DNA from: Zeus faber
Taxonomy: Eukaryota > Chordata > Actinopteri > Zeiformes > Zeidae
Direction of reading: 5' to 3'
DNA length: 64,000 nt
NCBI GenBank assembly: GCA_960531495.1
Contig: OY482862.1
Location: 3,787,535 to 3,851,534 of the forward strand
The notes beneath the pieces were generated by a model. That model saw nothing but the letters and a program-made list of their open reading frames with translations, made no database searches and had not been told where the DNA came from. Each line of letters begins with the position of its first letter. Within the stretch, counting starts at the first letter, position 1. The position numbers were made by a program, and so were the translations under genes. Positions 15,430 to 60,000 of the stretch are shown here, one piece after another.

Positions 15430-17160
15430 CTTAATTTAATATTTAATATTTATTCCTTCCAACCAAGAGTGTAGAGCCAACTGTTATCTGCTCACTGGCA
15501 CTTTTCCCAGAGTTTGTTTTATCAACAATCTCAGTAGCGTAATTCTCACAGAACCAAAAGCCCCCACCTTTTTTTCTCCATTTTCTCCCTGTTCTGAGTT
15601 CAAACTATTTTATTTTATTTTATTATTTATTCTTTTATTTTTTCCCCAAAAACATTATTAATGGTCACTTCAAAGCTTTCTTAATATTTTTTCTTTCTTA
15701 ACCCTACTATTCCCATTAATTGCTTTTAATTGCTTTTCACCAATTTTTAGTGTTTGATTTATTTTTTGTATGTATTTGAGCTTCGGTTGGTTCAAGCAGA
15801 TCTCACGCTCACCCTAACAAGTCCACCTTATTTTGTCCTTTTTCAGCTTTTCCAAGGGTCAGATAGCTTTAACACGATTTTATCCCTGGTATGGCTTCAA
15901 AGACTCATACAGTGGTTAATTTGTTCCCCAGAAGATTATGTCTCCTGTAGAACAGACTAATTCATCCAAGATGTCAAAATGCAGGATGAGAAGCATCCAC
16001 TTCTACTGGCCACGTTTGCCACACATCTGTGACAAATATGGAATTCCAGGGAAGGTGCGCTACTCCTCCCTATCCGACACCTCTTCAGAATATATATATT
16101 TATTATTCTTGCCCTTCTCTTTTTTTCTATCGTTCTCAAAATTATACCTGCAAACTAAACCAGAAATATTGTTAAAAACACATGCAAAAGTGTGTTGTGT
16201 GTTTCTTAATAATATCTTGTTCTGTGGAATATCCCTGTTTCTGAGGCATAAATCTTTTCTGTGTATTCCTCTCTCCTTTTTTTTTTTTTCCTTTTTTGGC
16301 AGCTGCCGAATTTTTCTCTCTTCCTCCCGTAATTTTCTTCTATTTTATTATCAGTCTGCTTTTTAGTGGGAACTTTCTTTTATTACTTGGGTTTCTCAAC
16401 TCTGCTCATAATTTTAGTTATTTTTATAGTCCTTGGGCTTTTGAACTTTCTTTTATTACTCGAGTTTCTGAACTCTGCTCATAATTTTAGTTATATTTTT
16501 ATAGTCCTTGGGCTTTTGAATACACCAAGGATATCATAGCTCTCTAGATATAGTGGTACAACCAGACCACGTTTCCAGGACAAACAACCTGTAAGTTCAA
16601 TAACCAGTTCCAATGTTACCTAACCTTTCTAGTGGCGCGCAAACAATAAAATGACCACAAGCTTATCTTCTTTCTCCAGCAGGCTACAGACCCTCGCTCT
16701 CTGTTTACAGCGGTATCCACATCAAAACTTCTTATGTCCTGAATCCCTTTGCTATCTGTACAGACCTGTAAAAGCGTTTTTAGAGCAGCTGTCTTTCCCC
16801 TTTTCACCAAGGCTCATTTGGTAAAAAAAACAACTTTTGTTTTTTCTTTGTCTTTTTATATTTTATATTTTATTTTGTTAGTACCTCCTCTCCACTGCAT
16901 CAGTTCTTTGTTTGGAGAGCTAAATTGATTCTGGTCGTACCCGTATCGTCAGGGAAAAAAATCAGCAGATTCCTCCCGCAAATGGAAATAAAACAAGCAA
17001 AACACTTACCATGGCCAATTCTTTCCGAACTGCGGGAAGGATCGCCGCCCCAGTGACACCGGTGCCTGGAGGCGCAGTAATGTCCCCCTTTTTGGTCTTT
17101 TTCCAGTCTTGTTCGTGATGCCAATCTGTGGTGGAAAAATCACCCTGGAGAAGATGTCCT
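15430..17160 (-). other. Leader/LTR-like sequence of the endogenous retrovirus (tentative)
   Basis: T-rich on the plus strand with no gene recognised. On the minus strand AATAAAGGATC (near 17186) is followed by ...CCACAGA and TTGGCATCACGAACAAGAC (near 17118-17136), which looks like an LTR end and a TGG-type primer-binding site. A 73-base tandem duplication lies at 16371-16519. The distance to gag is long for a leader, so further insertions are likely. Confidence 0.3.
16371..16519. repeat. 73-bp tandem duplication
   Basis: Two near-identical copies start AACTTTCTTTTATTAC at 16371 and 16444 and both run through ATAATTTTAGTTAT and AGTCCTTGGGCTTTTG. Differences are a few substitutions and one indel. 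Confidence 0.85.
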
Positions 17161-17594
17161 TTAATTTAAGATCCTTTATTATAAAAAAGATCTGAGTTTT
17201 TCTCTGCAGAAGACAAGACTGGCTAAATTCACAGATACATACCCTTTTATAATATCTAGCCGTGGAGTATGTCAATTGACGAATATTCCAACAATTCATC
17301 TGATTAAATAGAACTGTCTACCAGACTGACTTATCTTTTGGGAGAGGCATTGAGCGAGAACCCACTATTTCAATAGCCAAAACAATGTGTTTGTCTCAGT
17401 TCTATAACCTTTCTACTACAGTGTCTTCCCCTCACTTTTATACCATTCTTGTCAGTACTGGAAAAGGACAATGCTTGGATGACATGCCAGCAGTACCTAC
17501 ATGCCCCCAATGGTGGCCAAAGATGCCCAAAATGAATGTCCCTCACGCATTGGCTTCGAGCGCCTGAGAACAGGTCTTTCTGACTTTCAATACA

Positions 17595-18440
17595 TGAATT
17601 GCAACTACATGTCACAGATTTGAAAGTTGCCAGACTGGCAGAATTGGAAGTGCATTTTGATTTTGATGAGCCCCCAGTGCTGACTGCTCAGGCGGGCACC
17701 TTTTTCAGAAGGGCATCTGTGGTCTCAGGTGAGGTGTTTTGGCCTGCAGCGCAACAGGCATTAGAACGTAGCGTCCAAGCAACACAGGCTAGACGGCATT
17801 TTGCCAGCCTAAAAAGGAGGCCTCTCCTGGTAACCAGGCAGAGAGCTTCACAAACAAGGGCCGTTACCCATGCACACGTGTCAGGTCAGTCCGGCGGTCC
17901 TTACCGGGTTCAACAAACCACTGAATGGCCCAGCCGCTACCACAATACAGGGCCATTTCCCCCAGATGTCGGGAAACCAGGGACTTGGTTCCCATCCCCC
18001 CAGGACATTAAGGGGCAGGGGGCACAGACCCTGAGGACTCTGGGAAGGTAATCGGTCAGTTTTACCAACAGCACTACAGTTGCTGGAAAACTCAAACTAC
18101 AAACGCCTGGGTTTTACCTACTCTATCCCAGGAGTACAAACGTCAATTCTGACACCCCTCGATGGGGTCAAAATTACCAGTGTACAAGACCATGCAAAAT
18201 CTTTGTCTCTCAGCCAAGAGATATCAAACCTCCTCCAAAAAAGGCAGTCAAGGCTGTGGGTCAGATGACACAGTTAGGGGGGGTTTATTCACTTTAACTT
18301 CTTATCCCAAAAAAGGACGGCGGGTTACATCCAATATTGTATTTGAGAAAGCAAAATCAGTTTTTTTTTATTTTACCATTCCACATGCTGTCACCAATGG
18401 ATGCTTTCCATGCTGTCACGGAGGAGTACTGGTTCACATG
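17595..18440 (+). pseudogene. DIRS-like retrotransposon, gag end and 5' part of RT
   Basis: The plus strand reads a low-complexity gag-like tail and then RT entry motifs: HAKSLSLSQEISNLLQK, a broken YFLIPKKDGG-type segment, and MLSPMDAFHAV with EEYWFT. These match DIRS1-type reverse transcriptases, where the segment is followed by SIDLKDAYF. The match stops at ~18440 where a LINE begins. Several stops and frameshifts are present. The 200 bases to the left (17400-17594) hold nothing further. Confidence 0.65.
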
Positions 18441-20295
18441 AATCGTTCCCACGGTGAAAATTTGGATATTTCCAAACCAGAAGCTGTGGGTCGATAAATC
18501 CATCCGCTGCACTCTGAATACTCGCACAGCCGCTTACAACGAGGGTCTTGTATCCGGAAATATGGACAATTACAAAGCGGCATCATACAATCGGTGAAGG
18601 ACGCTAAATGGACGTACAGATAGACTGGAGCTTCAGATGGTGCAACGGGACACCAGACGCTTGTGGCAGGGCTGCAGATTATAACAAACTACAAGAGCAG
18701 CTCCTCCCCAGCCACGAGTGTCGATGCCTCTCTAGCCAACAAACTGAAATCCTTTTATGCGCGATTTGAGTCTATCAACAGCACCGCTAGCTCGCCAGCT
18801 AATTGGAGTTACACCGCTGGGGATGAGTGCTTACTCTCAGTATCAGAGCATGACGTCATGGAGGAAGCTGCGGGCCCAGATGGCATATCTGGGCGAGTAC
18901 TGAAGACTAACCAGCCCCAGTGTTCACTACAATATTCAACATCTCCCTGGCTGAATCAGTGGTCCAGTCCTGCTTCAAGAGGTCCACCATCATTCCTGTC
19001 CGGAAGATCGCCTCTCCAGCCTGCCTGAATGACTACCGTCCGGTGGCCCTAATCTCGGTGGTCATGAAGTGTTTCGAGAGGCTGATTAAGGATTATATCT
19101 GCGCCTCCCTCCCCCGCACCTTTGACCCACGGATGACGCAGTCTCTCAGGTACTGCACACCACGCTCATGCACCTGGATGGCCGGAAGGGGGCCTATGTG
19201 AGATTGCTGTTTATCGATTATAGTTTAGTTTTCAATACCATAGTCCCCACCAGACTGGCTGTCAAGCTGAAGGTGCTTGGACTGAATACTCCGCTGTGTG
19301 CCTGGATCCTGGACTTCCTCTCAGCCTGGCTGGGAAGCACATGTCCAGCTCCCTCACTCTGAACACAGGATCCCCCCAGCGCTGCGTCCTCAGCCCCCTA
19401 CTGTACTCCCTGTACACACATGTCTATGTGGCCAGGTCCAGCTCCAACAGCATCATCAAGTTTGCTGACGACACCGTTGTCGTGGGCCTCATCCCTGACG
19501 GTGATGAGAAGGCCTACCGCGAGGAGGTGGCTGACCTGACACTCTGGTGCCAGGACAACCACCTCCACCTGAACGTCAGCAAAACTAAGGAGCTGATTGT
19601 GGACTTTAGGCAAGGATTACAACCGAGGACGCAGGTGCCCTTGGTGATTAATGGGACTTCTGTTGACAGGGTGAGCAGCTTCAAGTACCTGGGAGTCCAC
19701 ATCACAGAGGATTTAACATGGACTTTACAAACAGACACTCTGGTGAGAAAGGCGAGGCAGCGTCTTTACCACCTCAGGCAGCTGAGGAAATCCCGGGTCT
19801 CGTGAGAATCCTCAAGTCCTTCTACTGTGAAGGAGTGGAGAGCATCCTGACAGGCAACATCACTGCCTGGTTTGGGAACTGTACTGCTCAGGACAGGCGG
19901 GCCCTGCAGAGGGTGGTGCGTTCAGCTGAACGTACCACTGGAACTACACTCCCCTCCCTGCAGGACTTATACTCCAGAAGGTGTAGTAGCAGAGCCCACA
20001 GGATCATGAAGGATCCTCACCACCCCACAACGGACTGTTCCAGCTGCTGCGGTCAGGCAAGCGCCTCAGCAGTCACACAGCGAGGATGGAGAGACTGAGA
20101 CAGAGTTTTTTCCCGCAAACCATAAGAACTGTCAATGCTGACCTCACCAGGGGTCCTCACTGAGCCTCACACATAGGCTCCACTACCTTACTGTACTGTA
20201 TGTAGCATGTACTGTACCGCATACTGTGTCACTGTTCAGGGTTGTTCGGTGTTACCGTATTGCTGCGCCGTACTGTTGTATACATACTGCCAATT
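18441..20295 (+). mobile_element. Rex1/L2-type LINE, degenerate
   Basis: Broken plus-strand frames encode a non-LTR reverse transcriptase: [58 protein letters not shown], the catalytic KFADDTVVVGL, WCQDNHLHLNVSKTKEL, SSFKYLGVHITEDLTW, and the C-terminal ILTGNITAWFGNCTAQDRR region. The FADD box is intact but frameshifts and a missing endonuclease domain make it dead. It is inserted in a DIRS element, whose RT resumes at ~20300. Rex1 versus L2 assignment is not settled. Confidence 0.88.
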
Positions 20296-20980
20296 GCACC
20301 ACAGCACAGGCATTACCTGCACCTTATTCAGGTGTCAAGTCTATCAGTTCAAAGTGCTGCCATTCGGCCTTTCGTTGGCACCTTGTGTATTCACAAGATG
20401 TGAATGTCTCCCCTACAGACCAGGGGGATTCATATACTTCCTTATCTTGATGACTGGCTAATCTGTGCCCGATCACAGGACTAAGGGACCAACGATACAG
20501 CTGCCCTTATCACAGATGTGGGCAGCTTGGGACTCATGGTGAACTACAAAAAAAATTCCCTCACTCATACACAGCAGATGCATTAGTATAATTGTAGACC
20601 CGCAAAGGATGAGAGCCTCACTCTCTCCATGGCGAGTGAAGGATATTCTACGGCTCCTCCCACACTTTCTGCAAGACTGTACTGTGCGGTATGGCCTCCT
20701 TCTGAGACTTGCAGGCATGTTGGCAGCAGCCTCAGTAGTGGTGCCTTTGGGACTACTATCTTTGTGCCCCCTCCAAAGGTGGATAAATGGGCCCAACTTG
20801 GCTCCGAAGTGGCACAGAAACAAGTTACTGTAATTTTGTGACTACAGTTCTATGATGGAGGCCTAGCCCCTTAAGCGACGCTCCTATTGGTATCTCCAAT
20901 CACGTATGTGGAAGTACTGAAATATATTCATCAACTCTCAGCCAATCAGGATCGAGCAGCATAGCCGATGTAGATGCCCC
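20296..20980 (+). pseudogene. DIRS-like retrotransposon, 3' part of RT and possible terminal region
   Basis: The plus strand resumes the RT with VYQFKVLPFGLSLAP, then in a shifted frame ILPYLDDWLICA (the YLDD box), VGSLGLMVNYKK and LSPWRVKDILRLLP. The sequence after 20835 is non-coding and may be a DIRS terminal repeat or UTR. Continuity with 17595-18440 is inferred from RT motif order. Confidence 0.65.
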
Positions 20981-21387
20981 CCCTTCGTCGTCTGAAACCA
21001 TTTTGGGATTGCTTTTCACACAATTTTTCCCCGGAAGGCACCTGGCGGCGCTCTCCGCAGCCCCACCAAGTCGCAGCACAACTTAAGCCACCAGGCGCAA
21101 GCCGTCAGGACTCCAGCCCAGCCGGCAAGGGAGCCCACCCGACCGCCCCCAGGCCAACCACGCCCCCACACCGACCCACCAGGGACTCACCCCGGAAAAC
21201 CCCAGTGCTCAATGTGTGCTGTTGGTAATTGCTGTTGGTAAATCCCCTTAACATTAAAGGCCAATCAACCAGGTTGTGTGAGCCAATGGGGTTTTGGATT
21301 CTGTTGTATTTCTCAATTTCACTGATTTTTTTCTTATCAGTACACTAAGGTCTGTTTCTGAACACATTTTAGGCGAGAAATAAGCAA

Positions 21388-21390
<3 letters not shown>
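20981..21390. other. Unassigned intergenic sequence
   Basis: A C-rich block (20985-21220) is followed by AT-rich sequence. One plus-strand frame is open but Pro-rich and resembles no known protein. Confidence 0.4.

Positions 21391-21440
<50 letters not shown>
21391..21440. repeat. (CA)n microsatellite
   Basis: About 23 CA repeats ending in a short TA run. Confidence 0.95.
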
Positions 21441-21442
<2 letters not shown>

Positions 21443-21546
21443 GTGTGTGGGACTCACACTGGTCTGGTCCTGATCTTGACTTGGTCTCCCTTGCCTTGGT
21501 CTTGGTCTTGGTCTGGACTTCAACCTCTCAAAATCTTGGTCTTGGT

Positions 21547-22240
21547 CAGATGCATCGCAGCTTGCTGCGTATGGGGCTGCATAGCCGCAGAGCGGTCAGA
21601 GTGCCCATGCTGACCCCTGTCCATCACCGAAAGTACCTACAGTTGGTACATGAGCACCAGAACTGGACCATGGAGCAATGGAAGAAGATGGCCTGGTCTG
21701 ATGAATCACCTTTTATTTGACATCATGTGGATGGCCAGGTGTGTGTATTGTTTTTTAAAGGAAGAGATGGCACTATGGGAAGAAGGCAATCAGGCGGAAG
21801 CAGTTTGTTGCTCTGGGCAGTGTTCTGCTGAGAAACCTTGGGTCCTGGCATTAATGTGTATGTTACTTTGTCACGTACCACCTACCAAAACATTGTTGCA
21901 GACCAAGTTCGCCTCTTTATGGCAAATGATGGCGGTGGCCTCTTTCAGCAGGATAGCGCACCCTGCCACACTGCCAAAATTTGCTCAGGAATGTTTTGAG
22001 GAACATGACAAAGAGTTCAAGGTGTTGTCTTGCCTCCAAATTCTCCAGATCTCAGTCCAATCGAGCATCTGTGGGATGTGCTGGAACAACGAGTCCGATC
22101 CATGGAGGCCCCACCTCGCAACTTCAAGATTCAGGTTTAACTTACAGGACTTAAAGGATGAGTTGCTAACCCCTTGGTGCCAGATACCGCAGGACACCTT
22201 CGGAGGTCTTGTGGAGTCCATGCCTGGATCAGTAATATCT
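21547..22240 (+). pseudogene. Tc1-like transposase remnant
   Basis: Plus-strand frames show the Tc1/mariner DDE core: MGLHSRRAVRVPMLTPVHHR, WTMEQWKKMAWSDESPF (first catalytic Asp), FQQDSAPCHTAK (second Asp) and, in another frame, NSPDLSPIEHLWDVLEQ (catalytic Glu), ending LVESMPG. At least two frameshifts and a stop after SPF disrupt it. The N-terminal DNA-binding region is missing and no terminal inverted repeats were seen. Confidence 0.9.
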
Positions 22241-22928
22241 TAATTTTTTTTGTTAAAAAAATACATTCGTATGTTTTATGTAGACACTTTGCTTGCACTT
22301 TGCAAGTTTTGCTTTTCGTTTTGTTTTTCTTTTTTTTACAACTTTATTTACATTTCCACAAAACAACTTAGGTTCTTCCAGTCTGGACATTCACAAAACC
22401 AAAAAACAGGAGTTAGAGAATTATTGCGTTCCTTTATGAAAACAGTTTCTGAAAAACATCTCTCCTTGCTTCTCTGGCCCTCCAAGCCGTCCAGCAATCA
22501 GTCTACATTTCCCTTATCTGCAGCCCCACTCTCTGCAGTGAGAGAAGTGTAGTCTTTTGGTTGGCAGCCATCATGGACTGCCGTTCCTGTGCCAGCCACC
22601 AGGCAGGGATGTGCCTTCCTTGGCTAACTGATGACAAAGATAAGTAAAAAATATTATATATCTATAAATATATTTGATATCTTCATGATTTGTTTGTATT
22701 AGCTGTTCATTGATGGGTGAGTTATAGAAATCCTTTAGTGATTGGCTACTCTGTGTGCATCAATGAGAAGTTTTAATTTTTACAACGGTGAAAATTGCGC
22801 TATAAACAACACAAGAGACATATTGTGCTGTTGATTGCGCTTTGACTGTCAAACCATAAGCTTAACGTGGTCGATTGGATCGCTGCCCTCTGTCGCACTG
22901 AACAGAATTTATGTGAGTACTAATATTT

Positions 22929-22930
<2 letters not shown>

Positions 22931-22966
<36 letters not shown>
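22931..22966. repeat. (TA)n microsatellite
   Basis: About 18 TA units. The flanking 22250-23200 sequence is AT-rich with nothing else recognised. Confidence 0.9.
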
Positions 22967-22970
<4 letters not shown>

Positions 22971-23208
22971 AATCTTCTTGTGTTTGTTTCATGGTACTGA
23001 TAGGATATTCCTGTCGTTGTCCCCAAAATGTCTCCAGTCTCTCCCTTTTACAGGTAACCCTAACCCTAATACCTCGAATGGATTGCTGAAAGGGACCCAG
23101 TTCCATGCCTCAGGTTTAATTTTATTGTATATATTTTATACGTATTAAGTGTGTACTTTTGGTATTTTGTGTGTTTTGGATATTTTGACTAATTTCTACG
23201 AATGTTGC

Positions 23209-23554
23209 TGTGGGTGTCTCTGCCCACTGGAAGGGGTTTAAGGAGGGAGACGGAGTCTTTCTGGCCGTGGGTTGCCGACATGGCGAGAGTTTTTATTACA
23301 AATGTTTAACAAAAAGTTTTGCCTGCCAAAAGGATAAATAATAGATAATGATGCGTTTGGGTGCAGGAGGAATGACGTTTCAGATCTGCCTCCTCGTCGG
23401 CTGACGAGCCCGTGCACCGATCCCCCTCTGCAAGACAAACAAACATTGAGAAAGCTCCCTGCTCCGACTCGATGCAGCTGGGCGGCCCAGGGAAGGAAGC
23501 CATGCTGCCGTCTGCAGCCGCAGCTTAACCCTGCCCCTGGGTCCGCCAGTTACA
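23209..23554 (-). mobile_element. Solo LTR of the Gmr1-like family
   Basis: On the minus strand it runs TGTAACTGGCGGACC to ACACCCACA. It shares with the 38-kb LTR the blocks GCTGCAGACGGCAGCATGGC, GGGCTCGTCAGCCGA and ACTCTCGCCATGTCGG. No internal retrotransposon sequence flanks it. Confidence 0.82.
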
Positions 23555-26176
23555 AATGACAATATTTTTGTTTTCGAGCGGTGAACGCCATTTTTCACCT
23601 AGGCTCTTCAAGAGCAAGATGAACTAGGGACCAATCAAAGACATCTCTCATTTGTGTACATCAATGTTTATTGAAACTTGACTTTGCATCAACATAGTTT
23701 CCGCTTTTTTGTCCAGTAACTTCTATTACACTAGTATATCAATAAGAACGAAAGGTGGTAGAATCCATTTAAACAAGACACTTTGCTGCCATCATTGATC
23801 AATGCAGAGAAACGCTCGGTCAGAATACTATGGCGTGAAGAATTACAGAGTTTCCAGTGCTTCAGACAGAGCCAGGATACCAGGTACAGTACCAGCAGTA
23901 ACAGGTACAACATATACAGAGAGAAAAAATATTCTAAGAAAGCTCTTTTTTTTGTTAACTTTTCTATTCCCTCCGTCTTTACTCCCAGGATTGTAGCTGT
24001 ACAGTTGGTATAAAAACCAAAAACATAACAAAACACCCTGTCAGTAGAAGTAAATGTATTTATTTATTTATTTATTTTTTCATTTATTTTTTTATTCTCA
24101 TCATTTGCCATTGAAAGTCAAAACTGCACTGAACACAAATCTCATTGACGGTACATGTAGAGAAATCGTTTATTAGTTGTATTTTTTCTTTTGTTATTGT
24201 GTTCACGACAACACCTCATCGGGTTAAAGACAACAGACATACTTTCCTTAAAATCCACATTGGCTCGGCTTCCGGATGTCGCTAAAGACTCTCTATGGTA
24301 AGAAATGAGCGTCAGTTGGCAGCAGGGGGGAATGTCATAGGCAAGGGCTGGCCCCAGGGTTTTGGTGGCTCTTAAAATAAATCAATCAAAAAAACCCGAA
24401 ACATATACCAATTGGATGAACTAATTTCCCCCTGCCAAAGGATCCTGAAAACCAAAATAATGTATCTCGTTAATTAATAACATATATTCTGGGAAGTGAT
24501 TAAAAAAAAAAGACCCTTCGATGGATCCACAGATATGCCCTAAACGAGCACATAAGCCAGCTTCACACTAAATTCAACAAACGACAAGAACTCCAGCTCC
24601 AAGGGAGTCCACTCATTCTTATAGAATTGGATTCCAGACGCGAAAAGCTATAACGCGCTGCAGTGCAGAGTTTCGTGTCCAACGTGTGCGTTCAAATTTT
24701 CATAGCATGTTCCAGTCCGACAGTACCACGGGACGTGACGTCAGTCAATCTTTTATAGGAACGGGGCTTTAAACAAAGTAAATAAGTCACGCATATAAAA
24801 TAATGACGCCATTATCATTAACGTTTGTTGTCACCATATTCACTATCAATAAATCTCTTCTTAAAAGTGAATTGTGCATGTATTTTTTCGCACTTTGCAA
24901 ACACTATTCAAAGGGAAGGGGGGTGTTCCGACTGTTGGATACGATTGTGCACTCGGTGAGATGGAGGCTATAAAGTTTCTGCTTGTGGCTGGCCCTGGTC
25001 ATGCGTGAAATGGTGTGCGTTTCCTGCATGGTGGCACAACACCTCCGGTACGTGTGCGGGCGCATATACGCCTCACGCGGATTCGTGGTAGATGGGACGA
25101 TTGATATTTGACAGCCCTCCCTTAAAACTCTCAGGTCCATTTAGAGTAACAATACACACACGAGTAGAAAAAACATCATCTATGCCCTTAGTTAATGCAG
25201 TTTTGCCAGTTTTTGTGTGAATCATTAATCCATTTACAACACGATTACAACATGATACATGACAATGTATCATCAAACATTGTTTTTCTTTTTTAAAACA
25301 TACAAAGCCGTCATTGAGAGGCTGTTACCCTCAAATGTGGCATCAGGATGAGAGGCTATCATAGTCACCAAGAGCAATAGGTAAAAAAACACAGCAAACC
25401 AAGAAACAGAAATACATTTTTTATAGGCCAACTCGAGGTGAACATCCCACATATGTAATGTACATATTTTTCTTCGATGACAGATTCCAACCTGAACGTC
25501 ACGACGACATTGACAACAGTTGCTTTTTTTTTTACACTACCCCTCCCCTCGTCCCATCCCCTTTCCTCCATTAGCTGGAACAGCTTCTTCTTCACATAGG
25601 GATCGGTCATCATTCACCTCCTCCATCGACTCCAATGTACAGTCAGATATTAAGAATAAAAAAATTTAAGAATAATCAGAAAAAAAAAACTGACATTATT
25701 TTATACTTTCATACGTTTGATGCGCAAAAAAACGTACTACCGCAGAGCGAACTCTTCGTTTTTAGGGGTCGGGCAATGAGGTTCATTCACGTTTGAATTT
25801 GCTTTGGCAAAGAAAAAAAAAAAAAGAGTTTGTCATTGGATCAGCTTGTGCAGTCTCTCCGTCTCACACACTCAAAATCTGACTAAACCAAACCAATTCT
25901 CCACAGACGGTTTTATTCTACTCTAATGGACAGGAAAAGTGTTAGGACTGCCACGCATTATTAGCTCTTTAACAGTATAGATTACAGTAAGGGGGGGGAT
26001 TCACCCAGCTCGAGTTATTATGGCACATGAACAATACAATTATTTGTATCGATATATAGACACGCGCCCCGGCCTCACTCGATACGACAATCATCTCAAC
26101 TCTCAAACCCCAAAATGTACTTTCCCAAGTTACTCTGTTCTCCGATCTCATACAATTGTAGTTGGGGATGGACAAT

Positions 26177-26192
26177 AATAATAATGATGATG

Positions 26193-26222
<30 letters not shown>
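26177..26222. repeat. (TAA)n-type microsatellite
   Basis: Run of AATAATAAT with GATGATGAT interruptions. Confidence 0.9.
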
Positions 26223-26223
<1 letters not shown>

Positions 26224-26778
26224 ATCCTCGGGTGACACCTTAGTTAATTAGCAGCAGCAAAATAATCTTGTGAGACTAGTCACGCCAAGGGTGCGAATAT
26301 TCATCTGGACTCGTGAAGATTATTAGAAGAGTTTCCGAGGTGGTTCCATGCGAACTACAATGCTGTAATACTGTGTCAGGTACTGATAGGTGCTGATAAT
26401 GAAACTATGTGTCGTTCGGGAAAACCCCAGATGTAAATAAAAAAGAAATGTGAACATAAATTTTGGCTTGATAGCAATGCAGGTATATATTTCCCTTTTT
26501 AAATTTTTTTGTTTTTATATATATAGTATTTCATTTTTCCTTGATATTTCAAAAAATATAAAGTTTCTCATAGTTTCCGTTGTTGGCTTATATCATTAAA
26601 TAAAAGTTTCATTTTGGTTCCTCCTTCCTCTTCCAAGTCGCATGCTGCTTTTTAATATGGCAGTTTGATATTTAATAGTCATCCATTATTTTTGTTGTTT
26701 TGTTTCATGCATTTCTTTCTTGGTTGGTTTCTTAACTTGAGAGTATCTACACAGTGAGTTTCCAACCACCACGACACA

Positions 26779-26788
26779 CGCACGCACG

Positions 26789-26885
<97 letters not shown>
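26779..26885. repeat. (CA)n microsatellite
   Basis: Begins with ACGC/ACGCAC variants, then about 50 CA units with one CAGA interruption. Confidence 0.97.
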
Positions 26886-26887
<2 letters not shown>

Positions 26888-27038
26888 GCTGTCGGATATC
26901 CCCCCGGGCCTGGGCCCTCGAGTGTGACTGTTCTCTTTTTTGCACCTCCATGTCGCAACACATCCAGACGAGTGACTGACCTGTCACAGTCCTTCAGCTG
27001 CCGCCCGGAGTGGCCTGTTAAAGGAAAAGTCACTCCTT

Positions 27039-27048
27039 CTCTTCTCTT

Positions 27049-27107
<59 letters not shown>
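27039..27107. repeat. (TC)n microsatellite
   Basis: TTCTC variants followed by about 30 TC units, 85 bases past the stxbp5l stop. Confidence 0.97.
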
Positions 27108-27110
<3 letters not shown>

Positions 27111-27191
27111 TCCCCGTCTCTCGATCACGTCTGTAGAGTGAAGGTCCGTGTCCAGGCCCAAAGCCAGACTCTCGCCGTTGTCCTCCCATCA

Positions 27192-59215
<32,024 letters not shown>

Positions 59216-59803
59216 CTGGAACGGGAGATCCGACAAAACAAACACACACTTTTACAGGGGGGGAAAACAATAAGGGGAGGGGGAGGAGGGCAGTGAAACA
59301 CAGCAGGGTTTGGGGGAAGCAAACTTGCAGGTAACAGTAGTGAACAGTGGAGTCACTCGGGGGGGGGGGTGGGAGCACTAAACCAGTGGAAATGGACTGA
59401 AAGGACATATGCACATTGGTCAACCATGGCAATATAACACAGCTACAGCAGTGTTTACCCCCCAACCTTTTTTCTTGCATGTTGGGAAAAACTCTCAAAG
59501 TATTAAATAGTGAATACTCAGTATCAGGTGATATAACAGTTGAGTTGTCAATAGATGTATAAGTATTTTATCAATACATATAACTTCAGCAGATTATGCA
59601 AATTATTACAGTATCCAACATACAATGTGCTACCACGCTGCCAAAAATTGCAATAATACGCCTTCAACAGTCAGGGTTTTGCAGACTGCAAGTCTATAGT
59701 ATATTCACATGATATTTTGTATAAATTGCAATAAATCTTATCAAGTCAAATCATCAATCATCAAATCAAAATGATTTCATTTTTTCATTTCATTTATAAA
59801 CGC

Positions 59804-60000
59804 TGTAGTGTGGGAGTGGTGTGGTTTAAGCAGTCACACCTGTAGTAGGTCTAGCCAATTTCAGGATCAGGGTGGCTGTACGCCTGTTGCCCGTTAGAGG
59901 TATCATTGGTAAAACCCCAATCCCCACCCATGCACGAAAGAGCCTCTGTCATGACAATGTTCCATCTGCTCAGTTGGGGTTGGCAGGCAGATCTGCCACA
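59804..60000 (+). mobile_element. Partial solo LTR of the 29-kb short LTR family
   Basis: Starts TGTAGTGTGGGAGTGGTGTG and ends GCAGATCTGCCACA. It shares GTGTGGTTTAAGCAGTCACACC-like and TAGGTCTAGCCAATT-like blocks, TCAGG.TCAG.GTGGCTG, and the ATGACA...CCATCTGCTC region with 29011-29337. About 120 bases of the 3' half are missing. It lies upstream of the first stxbp5l exon in the window. Confidence 0.7.

Larger units (their letters stand above)
23667..27191 (-). other. stxbp5l: Candidate long 3'UTR of stxbp5l
   Basis: No coding exon or recognised transposon lies in this 3.5 kb downstream of the stop. It contains (TC)n and (CA)n tracts at 27046-27107 and 26779-26885, a (TAA)n tract near 26177-26222 and a (TTTA)n run near 24057. 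AATAAA on the minus strand at 23672-23667, followed by a GT-containing segment, is the most distal good polyadenylation signal before the solo LTR. Earlier AATAAA signals exist around 24060-24080 and 24165. Extent is inferred only. Confidence 0.35.

Noticed and set aside
23050..23075. Telomere-like CCCTAACCCTAA
   Set aside because: Only about two units; too short to be an interstitial telomeric array.
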